Below, piece by piece: positions 1 through 9,572 of a stretch of 12,651 bases of DNA. The position numbers were made by a program, and so were the translations under genes. The notes beneath the pieces are model-generated. The model did no database searches. It was not told where the DNA came from and saw nothing but the letters and a program-made list of their open reading frames with translations. The stretch lies in contig JAAMXY010000014.1 of NCBI GenBank assembly GCA_019677205.1, positions 1 through 12,651 of the forward strand, in the 5' to 3' direction. The DNA comes from Pinguiococcus pyrenoidosus. Taxonomy: Eukaryota; Sar; Pinguiophyceae; Pinguiochrysidales; Pinguiochrysidaceae. The first letter of the stretch is position 1. Every line of letters begins with the position of its first letter.

Positions 1-409
1 CGCCTCGGCGAGACACTTTCTTTCGCACCTTCTCCAGGGGCTTCACATGCACTTGATCCGACTCGGAGACGGTCATTTGGCGACTGCGCTTCTTACCCGC
101 CTTCCTCCCTCGGTGCTTGCCGTCGCCCACTCCCTCGATTCCGTTCTGATCATCCCCATCGTTGTGTGCCAAGTTGGTCTTTCCAGCCTCGGACTCGGCC
201 ACATTTCTTCTTCGCTTCCTCCCAACTCTTTTCGCTTTGCGCTCCTTGACCTCTTGCTCGTCAGGTGTCACATAGCCTTGACCCGGTGCGACACAATCAT
301 CTTCCTCGACCTCTTTCGCATCCGCATCCGCATCCGCATCCGCATCCGCATCCGCATCCTGAACCTTGATACCGTATTGCTCCTCTTCATCTTCCTCTTC
401 TTCTGCTTC

Positions 410-475
<66 letters not shown>

Positions 476-1835
476 TTCGTCTTCTTCTTCTTTTTCTTCT
501 TCTTCTTCTTCCTCCTCCTCCTCATCATCATCATCATCGTCATCATCATCTTCGGCGGGCGCGCTCGTCTGCGTCAGGATGTCCGGGAGCTCCATATCCT
601 CCGGCCCATCCTCCACAAATTGCTTCTTCGTCACTTTGGCAAGCTCTTCGTTGAGCGCGAACAGAGGCTCTCGATTTCCATCCAAAGTTGCATCGGATCC
701 AGCTAGCTCGAAGAGCGCCCATTGCAGCACCGCGGCGTCGACGCCGGGGAACCTTGGGGCTTTGTCGGATCCGCGCTTCCCCTTGATGAAGGGCAGGATG
801 ACTCGGTCAACCGCTCGTCGGAAAATTGCTTGCTGCATCCGGCCCCCGGCTCCGATGTCCCCGCTAAGGATGTAAAAGATCGGTGTAAGAAGGTACAGAA
901 ACTTCTCCGTGTCCAGCTTGCGCAAGGCCGTTTCGTCGTCCGCGGCGCGGCCGCTGTGATCGTCTTTCACCAGCGCCGCGGCATTCATCTCCTCGAGGTA
1001 GATGTCGCAAAAGTGCAGCTGAAGTCCCCGCGGCACGCTGTCAATCCCAAAAATCTCCTCGGCCAGCAAAGCCATCACCTGGCGGCAGGAAGCCAGGCTC
1101 CAGCCGACTCGGGCGGCCCTGTGCCAAAAACTTGCGGAGTCAAACGCACGTGCTCAGCAACCTTTTTCCCAGCTTTCGGGCTGTGCGCACCTTCTCAGGA
1201 CGTTCCGCACCATGAAGCGGACCAGGGAGTAAAACTTGTCCAAGCGGAAGCGGTCTAATCGAGACCATTCTCGGGCCATGGTTTGGAAGAAGCATCTATC
1301 GCCGCAAAAGCATCTCCAGTCAGCTCAACCTCCGCCACCATGTTTGATGACTATTTGTCGTCGTTCTCGAGATGCACTCACCTGCAGTACATCTCAAAGG
1401 CCCACGCTGGGTCCAAGGAAAGCGCGAGGCCAGCGATGTTGACGGCAAGTTCGCGCTGCACGGGCGCCTTGTCGGCCATCCACATGCAGTAAAACAGGCC
1501 TTTCCACAGCTTCATCATCTCCTGCTTGGTCATGGGCGCTCTGCGCTTGCCTTTGCTGCTGCTGCTGCTGCTGCTGTTGCTGTTGCTGTTGCTGTTGCCG
1601 TCGCTGCTGCTCTTGCCGCTCTTGGCATGCAGCGTGACCTGTGGAGCCGGAGAGCAAGTTGGCAAGGTCCGCTTGCAACTCGACCGTGGCACTCTTGGCG
1701 CCATACCCGCTCTATGAGGAAGGCTCGCACTCTCTGCAAGGCCTCGTCGCGCACGTCCTTCTCCACGTGGGCCAGCAGCTTGCCGAAGCGCATCTCGCCC
1801 TCACTGAGCTTCTCTCCAGACGGCAGCGACGCCAT
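1..1835 (-). CDS. RRP1: RRP1/NOP52-like ribosomal RNA processing protein, 3' end beyond window
   Basis: Spliced minus-strand gene: exons 1835-1707, 1638-1382, 1295-1191 and 1118-1; all junction phases agree and no stop interrupts the frame to the left edge (536 complete codons visible). RRP1 proteins are nucleolar and act in 27S pre-rRNA processing and 60S subunit assembly. Family hallmarks in order: an N-terminal helix with [20 protein letters not shown] (about 18-37), [14 protein letters not shown] (87-100), FFQTMAREW followed by LDKFYSLV (about 131-154), and [13 protein letters not shown] (about 196-208). A Ser/Asn tract (53-71) interrupts the core between the first two helices. Residues 353-408 are nearly all Asp/Glu, 418-431 are seven Asp-Ala pairs, and the visible end is rich in Lys/Arg clusters suited to nuclear or RNA binding. 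The start is the first ATG after an in-frame TAG 36 nt upstream, with G at -3 and +4. The family assignment is from recognised motifs and is strong; exon edges are inferred. Confidence 0.9.
317..358 (-). repeat. Seven GATGCG hexamers coding for (Asp-Ala)7
   Basis: Seven perfect 6-bp units, CGCATC on the plus strand, read as Asp-Ala pairs in the RRP1 frame (residues 418-431). The frame is open on both sides. Confidence 0.9.
411..553 (-). repeat. GAT/GAA/GAG triplet array coding for Asp/Glu tract in RRP1
   Basis: About 21 uninterrupted GAT units (roughly 411-475) are followed by mixed GAA, GAG and GAT codons. On the coding strand this gives an almost pure acidic segment. Acidic tracts are common in nucleolar proteins. 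Confidence 0.9.
1119..1190 (-). other. RRP1 intron 3 (72 bp)
   Basis: Minus-strand donor GTGCGC and acceptor TTGGCACAG, phase 2. It removes an in-frame TGA and restores the frame leading to the HFCDIYLEE block. Other acceptor AGs lie within 30 nt, so the exact edge is less sure than the existence of the intron. Confidence 0.65.
1296..1381 (-). other. RRP1 intron 2 (86 bp)
   Basis: Donor GTGAGT and acceptor GATAG on the minus strand, phase 2. Splicing joins FEMYC to [10 protein letters not shown], which matches the family block without a gap. A second AG 18 nt earlier is also in frame and would add six residues. Confidence 0.75.
1553..1620 (-). repeat. CAG/AGC triplet repeat coding for Ser/Asn tract in RRP1
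   Basis: On the coding strand this is a run of AGC and AAC codons, giving alternating Ser-Asn and then seven Ser (residues about 58-71). It is an imperfect trinucleotide microsatellite inside exon 2. Confidence 0.85.
1639..1706 (-). other. RRP1 intron 1 (68 bp)
   Basis: On the minus strand it starts GTATGG and ends CCACAG, in phase 0. It joins the N-terminal helix ending LIER to VTLHAKSG. Reading straight on loses the RRP1 frame. Confidence 0.8.
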
Positions 1836-2737
1836 GTCCGAACGAGTGGCCGTCGAGGAGTTTGCAAGCTATCGACCAATCGTCCTTCCACGCAAGGCAC
1901 CAGAGTTGGCTGCAGGGCTATGGAATGCTCGCTTCAGATCAAGCAGGCAAGAGACGGCCACCTTCCGGGCGTTGGAGGCGGAGAGCGCAGGAGAGGCCTC
2001 GTTGGCGAAAGACGACGCAGAGCGGGAAGAAGTTCTTGTTTTGAGCAGATACACTTGCAGGGACGCTGGAGATGTCGAAGAATGAAACTTTTGGGACCTA
2101 GATTCATCATTACTATAATGTCAATTAATGAATTTTCCTAAATTTAAGCCAATGATGCATATCCAAGGTGCCGAACTTTTGGTGGAGGCATACGTTGGCA
2201 GATTTCCTTCATGTCTCCTCCACCATCTCAGCAATCTCAAATTCCGCTCCCTTGATTGGTCTCTCTCCATACTCCGATCCATGGCCAATGGATGTCATTC
2301 CCCTGCTCCAACAATCGCCAATGGACGGACGTGTCGTCCGTCGTATGGCCGGACAAGGTCTGCAAGGAAATGACAGCAAAGGAAGGGTTCCGCCCATTTC
2401 GCAGCTGTAACACGCGCGAGTTGCGCGTTCGATCGAGATGCTCGTGCGCCGCCGCCGCTGCGCAGCGCGAACTGAAGGCGCCTGTGCGACGGTGTGCAGT
2501 GCGCGTGTGAAGCATCTTTGGGCTCTTGTCGCTCTTCGGCAGTGCGAGAGCTCCGGGGCGAACGCTGGGAGTCTTTCGAGCGCTCTGACGCGCGAACGCG
2601 CGACGAGAAGGTTTGCGAGCGGTGATTGGCGACGCTCTCGCGAGCGCGCGAATTTGGGCTTTCGGAAGCACGTGGCCTCTTAGTTTGGGGCCGCGGCAGA
2701 GGCGCATCGGCCGCTGATCGAAGCGCGTGGCTTGAGG
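1836..2737. promoter_or_regulatory. Divergent intergenic region between RRP1 and the DENND4-like gene
   Basis: About 900 bp separate two start codons pointing away from each other, so both promoters must lie here. Visible features are an AT-rich patch at about 2087-2170 with TATA-like strings (ACTATAATG, TAAATTTA), CCAAT or ATTGG pentamers at 1876, 2149, 2255, 2285, 2318 and 2625, and a CGCG-rich stretch at about 2400-2700 beside the DENND4 start. No convincing gene is seen; ORFs here start at non-ATG codons or are antisense shadows. Element identities are inferred. Confidence 0.5.
2324..2342. repeat. Perfect 8-bp inverted repeat with 3-nt loop
   Basis: GACGGACG, then TGT, then CGTCCGTC. It lies just after the second copy of the direct repeat GCCAATGGA (2284-2292 and 2317-2325). 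It could be a dimeric factor site or a short hairpin. Confidence 0.6.
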
Positions 2738-5700
2738 ATGGCGAGCGTGGACCGCTTGGTGGACTACTTCGTGGTGGTGGGCATGGGAGAGCGCCCGACC
2801 CCGGTGGTCTCGGACCTCAGTGGCAACATCACGAGCATCTTCGACGTGGACCCGGTGGAGGGAAATGGCGACGCCCCGGATCACCAAGTCCGTCTGGACC
2901 TGGAGTCGTGGCGGAAGGGCACGGACGCCAAGGCGGACATCGTGGAGCTGGGCGTGATCTTTCCGGACGTCGAGCAGCTGCCCGCAGGCTGGGAACTCCT
3001 TGACGGCGCCCGGCTGCTTCCGGGCATCACGCTGCCCGGCGTCAAGGCCCAGCCCGCAGCGGCGATCTGCTGCCGACGAAGGGGGACCGGGGAGAAGGAC
3101 AAGCGGTCGCGAGCCATTGCGGAGGTCTTCGTCGAGAAGCCGCTGCGGGGCCGGCGCCGACCTCGGGGATACACGCCGATCCGGGATAGCATCGAGAAGA
3201 AGTTGGACGCAGATCTCACGCTCAATCTGGGCCGGAGGACGTATCTGGCGTACCGGCGGCAGCGTGCGGACGAGCACTCCCTGTATCACGATGATCCCGC
3301 CCTGGTTGACATCGAGATTCATGTCGAGAAGGACGGTCCGCCCTCCAACGAATACAACACCGCAGCCATCACGTTCCAGACCAAGAACATGGGGCCCTAC
3401 ATGGCCGTGAGCTACCGCCGCCAAGAGCCGATCGGCCTCTGCGACCACCGCTACCGTGCCGAGGTGCTGGAGTGGTTTCCCGAAGAGGAGATCGACGGCG
3501 TGCCCATCGACCGGGCGTCCATCCCGATGTTCGCCTTCCCCTCCGGCTTGAAGCTGCAGCGGGCGCCCCTCTACAAGACGCCGATCGCATCGTTCTTCCC
3601 CTTTGTCTTGACCTCAGGTGCCGGCGTCTCGACCTACGTAGCCTGCATGACCTTCTACGAGCCGAAGCCGCAGAGCCTCCTGGACGAGGTGAAGGCGGAG
3701 CTCGGGGCGCGCGACCTCCTCCCGAACGTCCGGCGACCTTCGGAGCTTGTCACGTCCCCTTCGATCATGAGCTTGGCCGATGACGAGTCGGACACGCGGT
3801 CGCATTCGTCCAGGCTGAGCATCGATCGAGAGGGCAGCTTGGAGACGTCGCCGGGGCCGTCTTCGCGTGGGGCGAGCTTCGAGTCGAGCCCGCGCAGGGC
3901 GGGGGAGGAGAACGTCATCTTCGTGCCCAAGTGCATCTGCGTGTCCAGCCGACTCCCTTTCATGCGGTCCTTCCGCCAGTGGCTGGGACAGGTCTACACG
4001 CTCAGCATGTCGAGCACGCACATCCCGTTGGAACGGTGCATCGCGCATCTGATGTTTCAGGTGCCCGTCCCGGAGCCCAGCGGACCGCCGGTGCGCGTGC
4101 GCCTCTTCCCACGGCTGGAGCCGATCGACTTCTCGCTGCCGCCCCGAAACGGCCTGCCGAAGACGGAGATTCCCTTTTCGGTGCTGTTCGAGTGCCTCGA
4201 CACCAACAACGTCCTGCTGCTGATGCTCAGCCTCCTGCTGGAGAAGCCCGTGGTCCTGCTGTCCAAGTACAGCTCCATCCCGACGGAATGCGCCGAGTGC
4301 CTCCTCGCCTTGCTTTTCCCGCTTCAGTGGGATACGATCTACATCCCTCGACTAACCGAGGCAACGCTGACGGTCCTGGAGTACCCCGGTGCGGCGCTGC
4401 TTGGCGTCAGCGATGAGCACGACCCCTACGGAGACACGCGGAAACGTTCGCAGGACTCGCCGATCCTCAAGACCTCCACCTCGCTCAAGCAGAAGGTCGT
4501 CCACCTGTGCTCGGACGAGGCGGTGCTGGTGGACCTCGACCGCAACGCGGTGTGGTGCAAGAGCCGCGCCGAGACGCAGGCCATTCAACAGGTGGCGAAA
4601 GACCTCCCGGGCAAGTTGGTCAAGTCACTCAAGGCCCGTTGGGAGCAGACGCTGTTGTACTACGGGGTCCGCATCGGAGCGGGACCTTCGTCGCTACCGG
4701 ACGCAGGCTTCGACCTGGCGCCGACGCCAGACAACTGTGATTCCGGGGGACCGACGCCGGTGTGGTGCGCCGTGGCCGATCGACGCATCCGGGATGGGGC
4801 GGTGGTGTTCCTGGCCAGCATCATGGAAGGATACAAGGACTGCCTGATCATTCCGGACTTCAACTGGCGGACGTCGAGCGAGAAGTGGTTCGATGCGGAC
4901 CAGTTCCTGCAGAAGTGCGATCCCAAGCTGAAGAGCTTCAACCGCCGGTTCTTGGAAACCCAGCTCTTCACCAACTTCATTCAGTTCCGGACCGAGTCGT
5001 CGGACCCGAGATTTCTCTACTTTGATTGCTGCGTGGAGAAGCTGCCCGACTACGAAGAAGCGGAAGAATCCCGAGCAGTTCAGGTAAGCAACGTGCCTGC
5101 GCGAATGATGATGATGAGGAGGAGGAGGAGGAGGAGGAGGAGGAGGTAGAGGACACTCAGTCTCTTCTCTTGCCGACTCTTTGTGCGCAGACGATGCTTC
5201 TGCCGGAGCGACCGACTCTACAGGACTTGGTGGAGGAGAACAAGATGTCCGTGCGTACTCACAGGCACAGGCCCAGCTGGTGGAAGGGCTCGGGCCGACG
5301 CAACCGGGACGCCGCGAACGGTGGCGATTCGAGCCATGAGCGTCGCATGAGACGGTCGGACTCGATGCTTGCCATCGGGAAGAAGCTGGCCGCCGTCGCG
5401 AATGGGGACCGGAAGGACGAGTTTCATTCGACGGGAAGTGGCAACGTCAATCCAAAAGCAAACGGCGAGTCCGACGGTCTCAACGCGCCAGTTGTGGACG
5501 CGATCCTGGTTCCTCCTCCGTCCGAAGAAGGATTGCCCGAGGGGGCGACCTACGTCTACAAGCACAACGGTCACCTGCTGTGGCCCACGCTGGACAAGTC
5601 GCTTCTCGGCGTGAGCACGTCCACGCTGACGCTGAATCTGCGAAGGCGTCGACGGGCGGCGAACATGAGCAGGGTGCTGGTGCGAACGGAGCAAGAGCTG

Positions 5701-8700
5701 GGGGCGGACCTTGCGGACGTCGCCTTCTATCTCGCGACGCATGCACCGGAGGTGCAGCCCACTGCAGGCGCGGAGGCGAAGGCCAATACGGCCATTGCGG
5801 AGCATGGGAAACGCGGAGGCAGCTGGGGTGCTGCACAGCGGCTCGCCCTGCAGGTCTTCGGCTCATGGTTTGTCTGCCTCGCGACCATGGTCAACGCGAC
5901 CTCTCAGCACAAGGACCAGAAGTCGGAGAAGCGAAGCAAGAAGGACGAGCTGAAGCCGCGGGTCGACCCGCAGTCGGCGGCGATGACGGAGTTCCTCCTC
6001 GGCATCGGCTTTGGGGTGATGCGCCTCCTCGAGAAGATGAACCTCACCCCGGACGAGCCGACGTATCGTGCCATGATCATCGCGTGCGGCCGCGGCGGCC
6101 CCGCCTTCAGTCGCGATGTCGGTCTGCTCCTGTCGGACATGAAACGTGCCGGGATCACGCCGAACGCCGTGACCTACGGGCAGTATACCCAATCGGTGGC
6201 GTCAGCCGGAGCACAGGACAGCGACGCGGCGGAGCCGGACTACTTGCAGATGATGAACAAGCTGATCTGGCTGGATCCAAGCTTAGAGATCCTCGATGCA
6301 TGGGGACGCCAGTACCGCAACGTCTCAGCCCCGCAGGCCAACGCCGGGCCTCGCCAGCGCTCGCGCAGCGGGACCTTCACCAGATCTGGAAGCTTTGGGC
6401 AGGCGTCCAGTCCGACCACGACAGACCCGACCGAGGTTTGGTGCCCGGACTTTTTCAACGCCTTCTCGGCCACGGCGCCTGTGTGCATAAGCACCAGCTT
6501 CGAGCTCATGGCGCAGAAGGCGCCGGTGGAGAATTCGTGGTCTCGGCAGGCCAAGCGAGTCGACCTGCTGCGCCTGTCGACCATCCTTAGGGCGGATGGG
6601 CTCGCGACCGCTGAGGACGAAAGCTCGGGCGCAGCTGGCAAAGGCTCCAAAGGATCCGAAGGCGAAGGACTAGTTGGTGACGTGGTGGAGAAGGCCCTGG
6701 ATATGCTTCCCACCCTGCGGGCCCACGATGGGCCGGAGCCCAAGGCGAGCGCGGGTGGGCCAAGCCGTAGCTTCTACTACCCGGATATCGCAGTGGCCGC
6801 CCTCTGGAGCGCCCAGGCTTGCGCACGGTGCGGCTACGTTGCTCTGGACGAAGAGATCATGGAGTCGTGGGTTGGACCGAACAGCGACGAGCAGTCAGAA
6901 AACGGCGGAGACGCACACCAGGCAGTGGCGGTCTCGTGCCCGAGGTGCAAGGCTGTGTCCGTGCCCTCACTGTTCGTGCAGGTGTACGACGTGGGCAGCG
7001 ACGGGACTCCCATTCCCTGGCAGAGGGTGCCGAGCAGGCGTGCGTCGTCCAACGCGGAGGGTGCCAACGGAGGGCAACAGGGAGCGTCGCGTGAAGGGCA
7101 GCGCCTCCGACGGGGCTCGCTGGTCTCACAGGCCGCAGAGCGGGCGCAGAGCACCAAGGTGAACCTCGGTGCAGGTATCCTGGACTTGGACGGCTCCAAT
7201 GCGGCCTCGCAGCACGATGACAGCGAGCTGGACGGAACGCTCAGTCCCCAGATTGGAAGCCCCGCGCCAAACCTCTCTTCGAAGAAGACCGCCCAGAATC
7301 CCGAGGTAGTCGTCCCTGACGCCTTCGAACCGAAGCTTGCAAGCATATCGGAGGATTCGCCAACCCTGCACGATGAGAGCCTGCCGTCTACCGTGGGGAC
7401 CATGAAGGTGCCATACCTGGCTCCGCACATCGTCCGGCACGCGATTGAGCATCTCATCATCAACAAGGGCGAGAGCGCCTTGCACCGCGACACGCTGAGG
7501 CAGGAAGAGCCAGAGCTCTATTGGAATCTCCAGTGGTACTGCTGCCGCTTCCGCTTGCCGCTGCCTCTGTTCTACAGCAAGGTTGGGGATACCGCGGAGG
7601 GAGCACAGCCCAAGAGCGACGAAGCGCAGGCGGCGCCGGCAAACGAGGGCAACGAGCCGACGAAATCCTGGATTGCATGTGCGGCATGGGACAAGGCAGC
7701 TGCTGTCGCAGCCGTGTCGACCGTGTGTGGCAACTTGTATCAGAGCTACGAGTGGCATCGATTTTGGGACGGCCTCTCCCCGGGAACGCCCGTGATGCGT
7801 AGCACCGAGTCCATACTCGACGCGGCAGCGGGCAGCCAATCGAAGGCGCCCAACGAGGTCGAGGGCGTCGAGGGCACCGCTAGCGTGGATGAGAAGGGGC
7901 CTTCTTCGGACTTCTTGCCCGTGTCCCTTCCGTATCCTGATATCCCGTCCGAGGCGGCGCGAAGAGCGCTCGAGCGCTTCTACATCATCCACAACCCGAC
8001 CAAGCTCGACAAGGTCCCCAAGATCTTGAAGAAGTACAAGGGCAAGTACGCGACGATGTTCGTCGAGCTGATGACGAAGTATGAATCTCCGGCTACGGAG
8101 TTTGCCGCGGAGCACACCGTCCTTGCGGCCGTGACGTCTCCGGACATCCTGGCACGAATCCGGGAAGAGCAAACTGCGAAGGAAGGCGCTGCGCTCGCCG
8201 TCGCGGAGGACCCGTCGCGGGCTGGGGAAGACGAGGCGGCGGAAGGGCAGGGCAGCGGCGCCGCGGAAACCGCTGCGGCTCCGCGTGGCGGGTCGCAGGG
8301 GCAGCCAAGCGAAGCGAAGGATCCCCAAGAGGAAGTGCTCAAGACGGCATTTCGCCTGCATGACGGCCCGTCCGCCGTGGAGCCGGCCTTTCCATATCCT
8401 TTGACCATGATGGACGGGTTTGAGACCAAGATGCAGCAGTCCTTCTTCCTGAGTGCAACAAAGTACGTACCTGTCCTTTCACCTGCGTCCTGCCTCCGAC
8501 AGCCCGGCCTAATGCGCTGCTTGTAGGGCTGGGTTCAAGGACGTCTATCGCATGCTCGGGAGGAACGAGCTGGCCGTGAATGCCGCGATCAAATACTATG
8601 TCAAGCAGCGGTCCATGAATAGGGAGGGATACGATGCATCGATATACAGGTCGTTCCTCAAGGTCGTCGCGTGGAGCGGAGGGTCACAGAAGATGCACCT

Positions 8701-8971
8701 CGTCCGAGACAGGAGACTAGGAAACAACTTCGGTGAGCACCGCGCCTGCGCGAACTGTCACGACCAGCGCGTCAGTTCTAGACCTCTAATCAGAGTGTCT
8801 CCTCCTCCCTCCCCCGTTTCTCTCGCAGATCGACCACGCTTTGAAGAGATCTTTGAGGAGAAGAGGTGCTTCTTGAGCACAGATGAACGAAGGCATTTCC
8901 ACCAAGAATCTGATGTGCCGCCGAAGAGATCCGCGTTAAACTGCCGGTCCATGTTCGGGCACTTGTTCTAG
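2738..8971 (+). CDS. DENND4-like Rab guanine-nucleotide exchange factor, complete
   Basis: Exons 2738-5083, 5191-8462, 8527-8732 and 8829-8971 give 1988 residues in consistent phase; animal DENND4A is close to this length. DENND4 proteins are cytosolic, membrane-recruited exchange factors for Rab10-type GTPases. Domain order: DENN-family N-terminal strand DRLVDYFVVVGMG (5-17); MABP-like region (about 60-205, includes LPAGWELLDGARLLPG); uDENN (about 240-320, IPMFAFPSGLKLQ); Ser-rich linker; cDENN (about 390-560, LLEKPVVLLSKYSSIP and FPLQWDTIYIPRL); dDENN end ETQLFTNFIQFR (about 741-752); two PPR repeats (about 1051-1121); CxxC pairs at 1326/1329 and 1365/1368 around DEEIMESW; block VPYLAPHIV (1522) to YWNLQWY (about 1559); C-terminal PPKRSALNCRSMFG. 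The ATG at 2738 has A at -3 and G at +4 and directly precedes the DENN strand. The family call is strong; the Rab substrate here is inferred. Confidence 0.93.
5084..5190 (+). other. DENND4-like intron 1 (107 bp) with internal ATG/GAG triplet run
   Basis: Donor CAG|GTAAGC and acceptor TGTGCGCAG, phase 0. It links the dDENN end (SRAVQ) to TMLLPERPTLQDL. A run of ATG then AGG triplets (about 5106-5147) fills its middle, with in-frame TAG after it, so it cannot be coding. Confidence 0.9.
8463..8526 (+). other. DENND4-like intron 2 (64 bp)
   Basis: Donor GTACGT and acceptor CTTGTAG, phase 2. Splicing rebuilds AAG and continues as AGFKDVYRMLG. Unspliced reading stops at the TAG at 8524-8526. Confidence 0.85.
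8733..8828 (+). other. DENND4-like intron 3 (96 bp, in frame and stop-free)
   Basis: Donor GTGAGC, long pyrimidine tract, acceptor CTCTCGCAG, phase 1. The length is a multiple of three and has no in-frame stop, so retention would add 32 residues. Splice signals are strong and the retained residues have no family match that I recognise. Confidence 0.8.
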
Positions 8972-9572
8972 GAGCCAGTTCTAGGAGCTTGTGGACGTCA
9001 CAAGCGCGAAGCGTGGGTGCAATGTGCGGCGTGTAGGTTCAATAAGCTCGACACATGTATCTACCACACGTTGATTAGCAGTGTGGCAAACCAACGCACA
9101 TCCTTGCACCGTTTCTTCTCTCCGTGTTTTGCTGTTCTTTCTTTCACTCCCGAGTCGTTCTCTTCCCAAGCTGCTGCCCCGATTGTGTGGAGCTTTCGCT
9201 TCGCGCCGACTGAGCCTTGTGCCTTGAGACTTGAGCCTTGAGCCTTGAGCCTTGAACCTTGAGGCTTGAGCCTTGAGACTTGGCCTGCCATACCACGCTG
9301 ACCACATCGTCGGCATGCGCAAGCAAAGCCGGGCTTCCTCCGAGAGAGATGGGAGTGGCGCTCAAGATCATCAGAAGAGGAGTCGCCCCCTGTGCTTTTG
9401 TAGACCCTGGCGTGCCCCCCGGCAGCAAGTCACAGATTCCGCCGCTCAGTTCCACGTTGCACCCCGCTTCAGGCTATCCTTCAAGGCTCAAGATGCGGAG
9501 GTGATACTGCGGGCGGAATGTCGATCTTTGGGCGTCCCAGCTGATGTTTTGGGGATTGAAGGCTTCGGCATC
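8972..9572. other. Convergent 3' intergenic region, no gene recognised
   Basis: About 600 bp between two converging stop codons. It holds the 7-bp minisatellite at 9211-9286 and a 13-nt-period duplication of GTTCTAGGAGC (8965-8975 and 8978-8988) that copies the DENND4 stop. Open frames here start at GTG or TTG, or are products of the minisatellite. No RNA gene is seen. Confidence 0.6.
9211..9286. repeat. Heptamer minisatellite, unit TGAGCCT, about 10 copies
   Basis: Ten 7-bp units in a row, six exact and four with one mismatch (TGTGCCT, TGAGACT twice, TGAACCT or TGAGGCT class), followed by a degenerate partial unit. Because 7 and 3 share no factor, every frame has a 21-nt period, which explains the repeated LKAQGSR-type peptides on the minus strand. 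The unit differs from the common telomere repeats. Confidence 0.9.

Noticed and set aside
47-875. Plus-strand frames with Ile, Phe or Ser runs
   Set aside because: They are translations of the ATC/TTC repeats opposite the RRP1 acidic tract. The minus strand carries the conserved gene.
1869-2054. 61-codon minus-strand frame that looks like a Ser/Ala/Arg transit peptide upstream of RRP1
   Set aside because: It begins with GTG, ends in TAG before the RRP1 ATG, and no splice linking it to RRP1 is evident. Likely 5' untranslated sequence.
2237-3448. 403-codon open frame on the minus strand
   Set aside because: It runs antisense through the well-supported first DENND4 exon and into the promoter region, has no recognisable domain, and fits a GC-rich shadow frame.
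5580-6590. 336-codon plus-strand frame
   Set aside because: It overlaps the PPR-coding exon in another frame; the PPR frame has clear family motifs and this one has none.
7126-8361. 411-codon open frame on the minus strand
   Set aside because: It is antisense to conserved DENND4 C-terminal coding sequence, and its Arg/Leu-rich composition is typical of reverse frames in GC-rich genes.
9211-9286. Interstitial telomere repeat or CRISPR array
   Set aside because: The unit TGAGCCT is not a telomere motif such as TTTAGGG, and there are no spacers between units.
9061-9455. Minus-strand frames with LKAQGSR-like repeats resembling a coiled or leucine-rich protein
   Set aside because: The peptide period is produced by the 7-bp minisatellite read in any frame, and several start at GTG.
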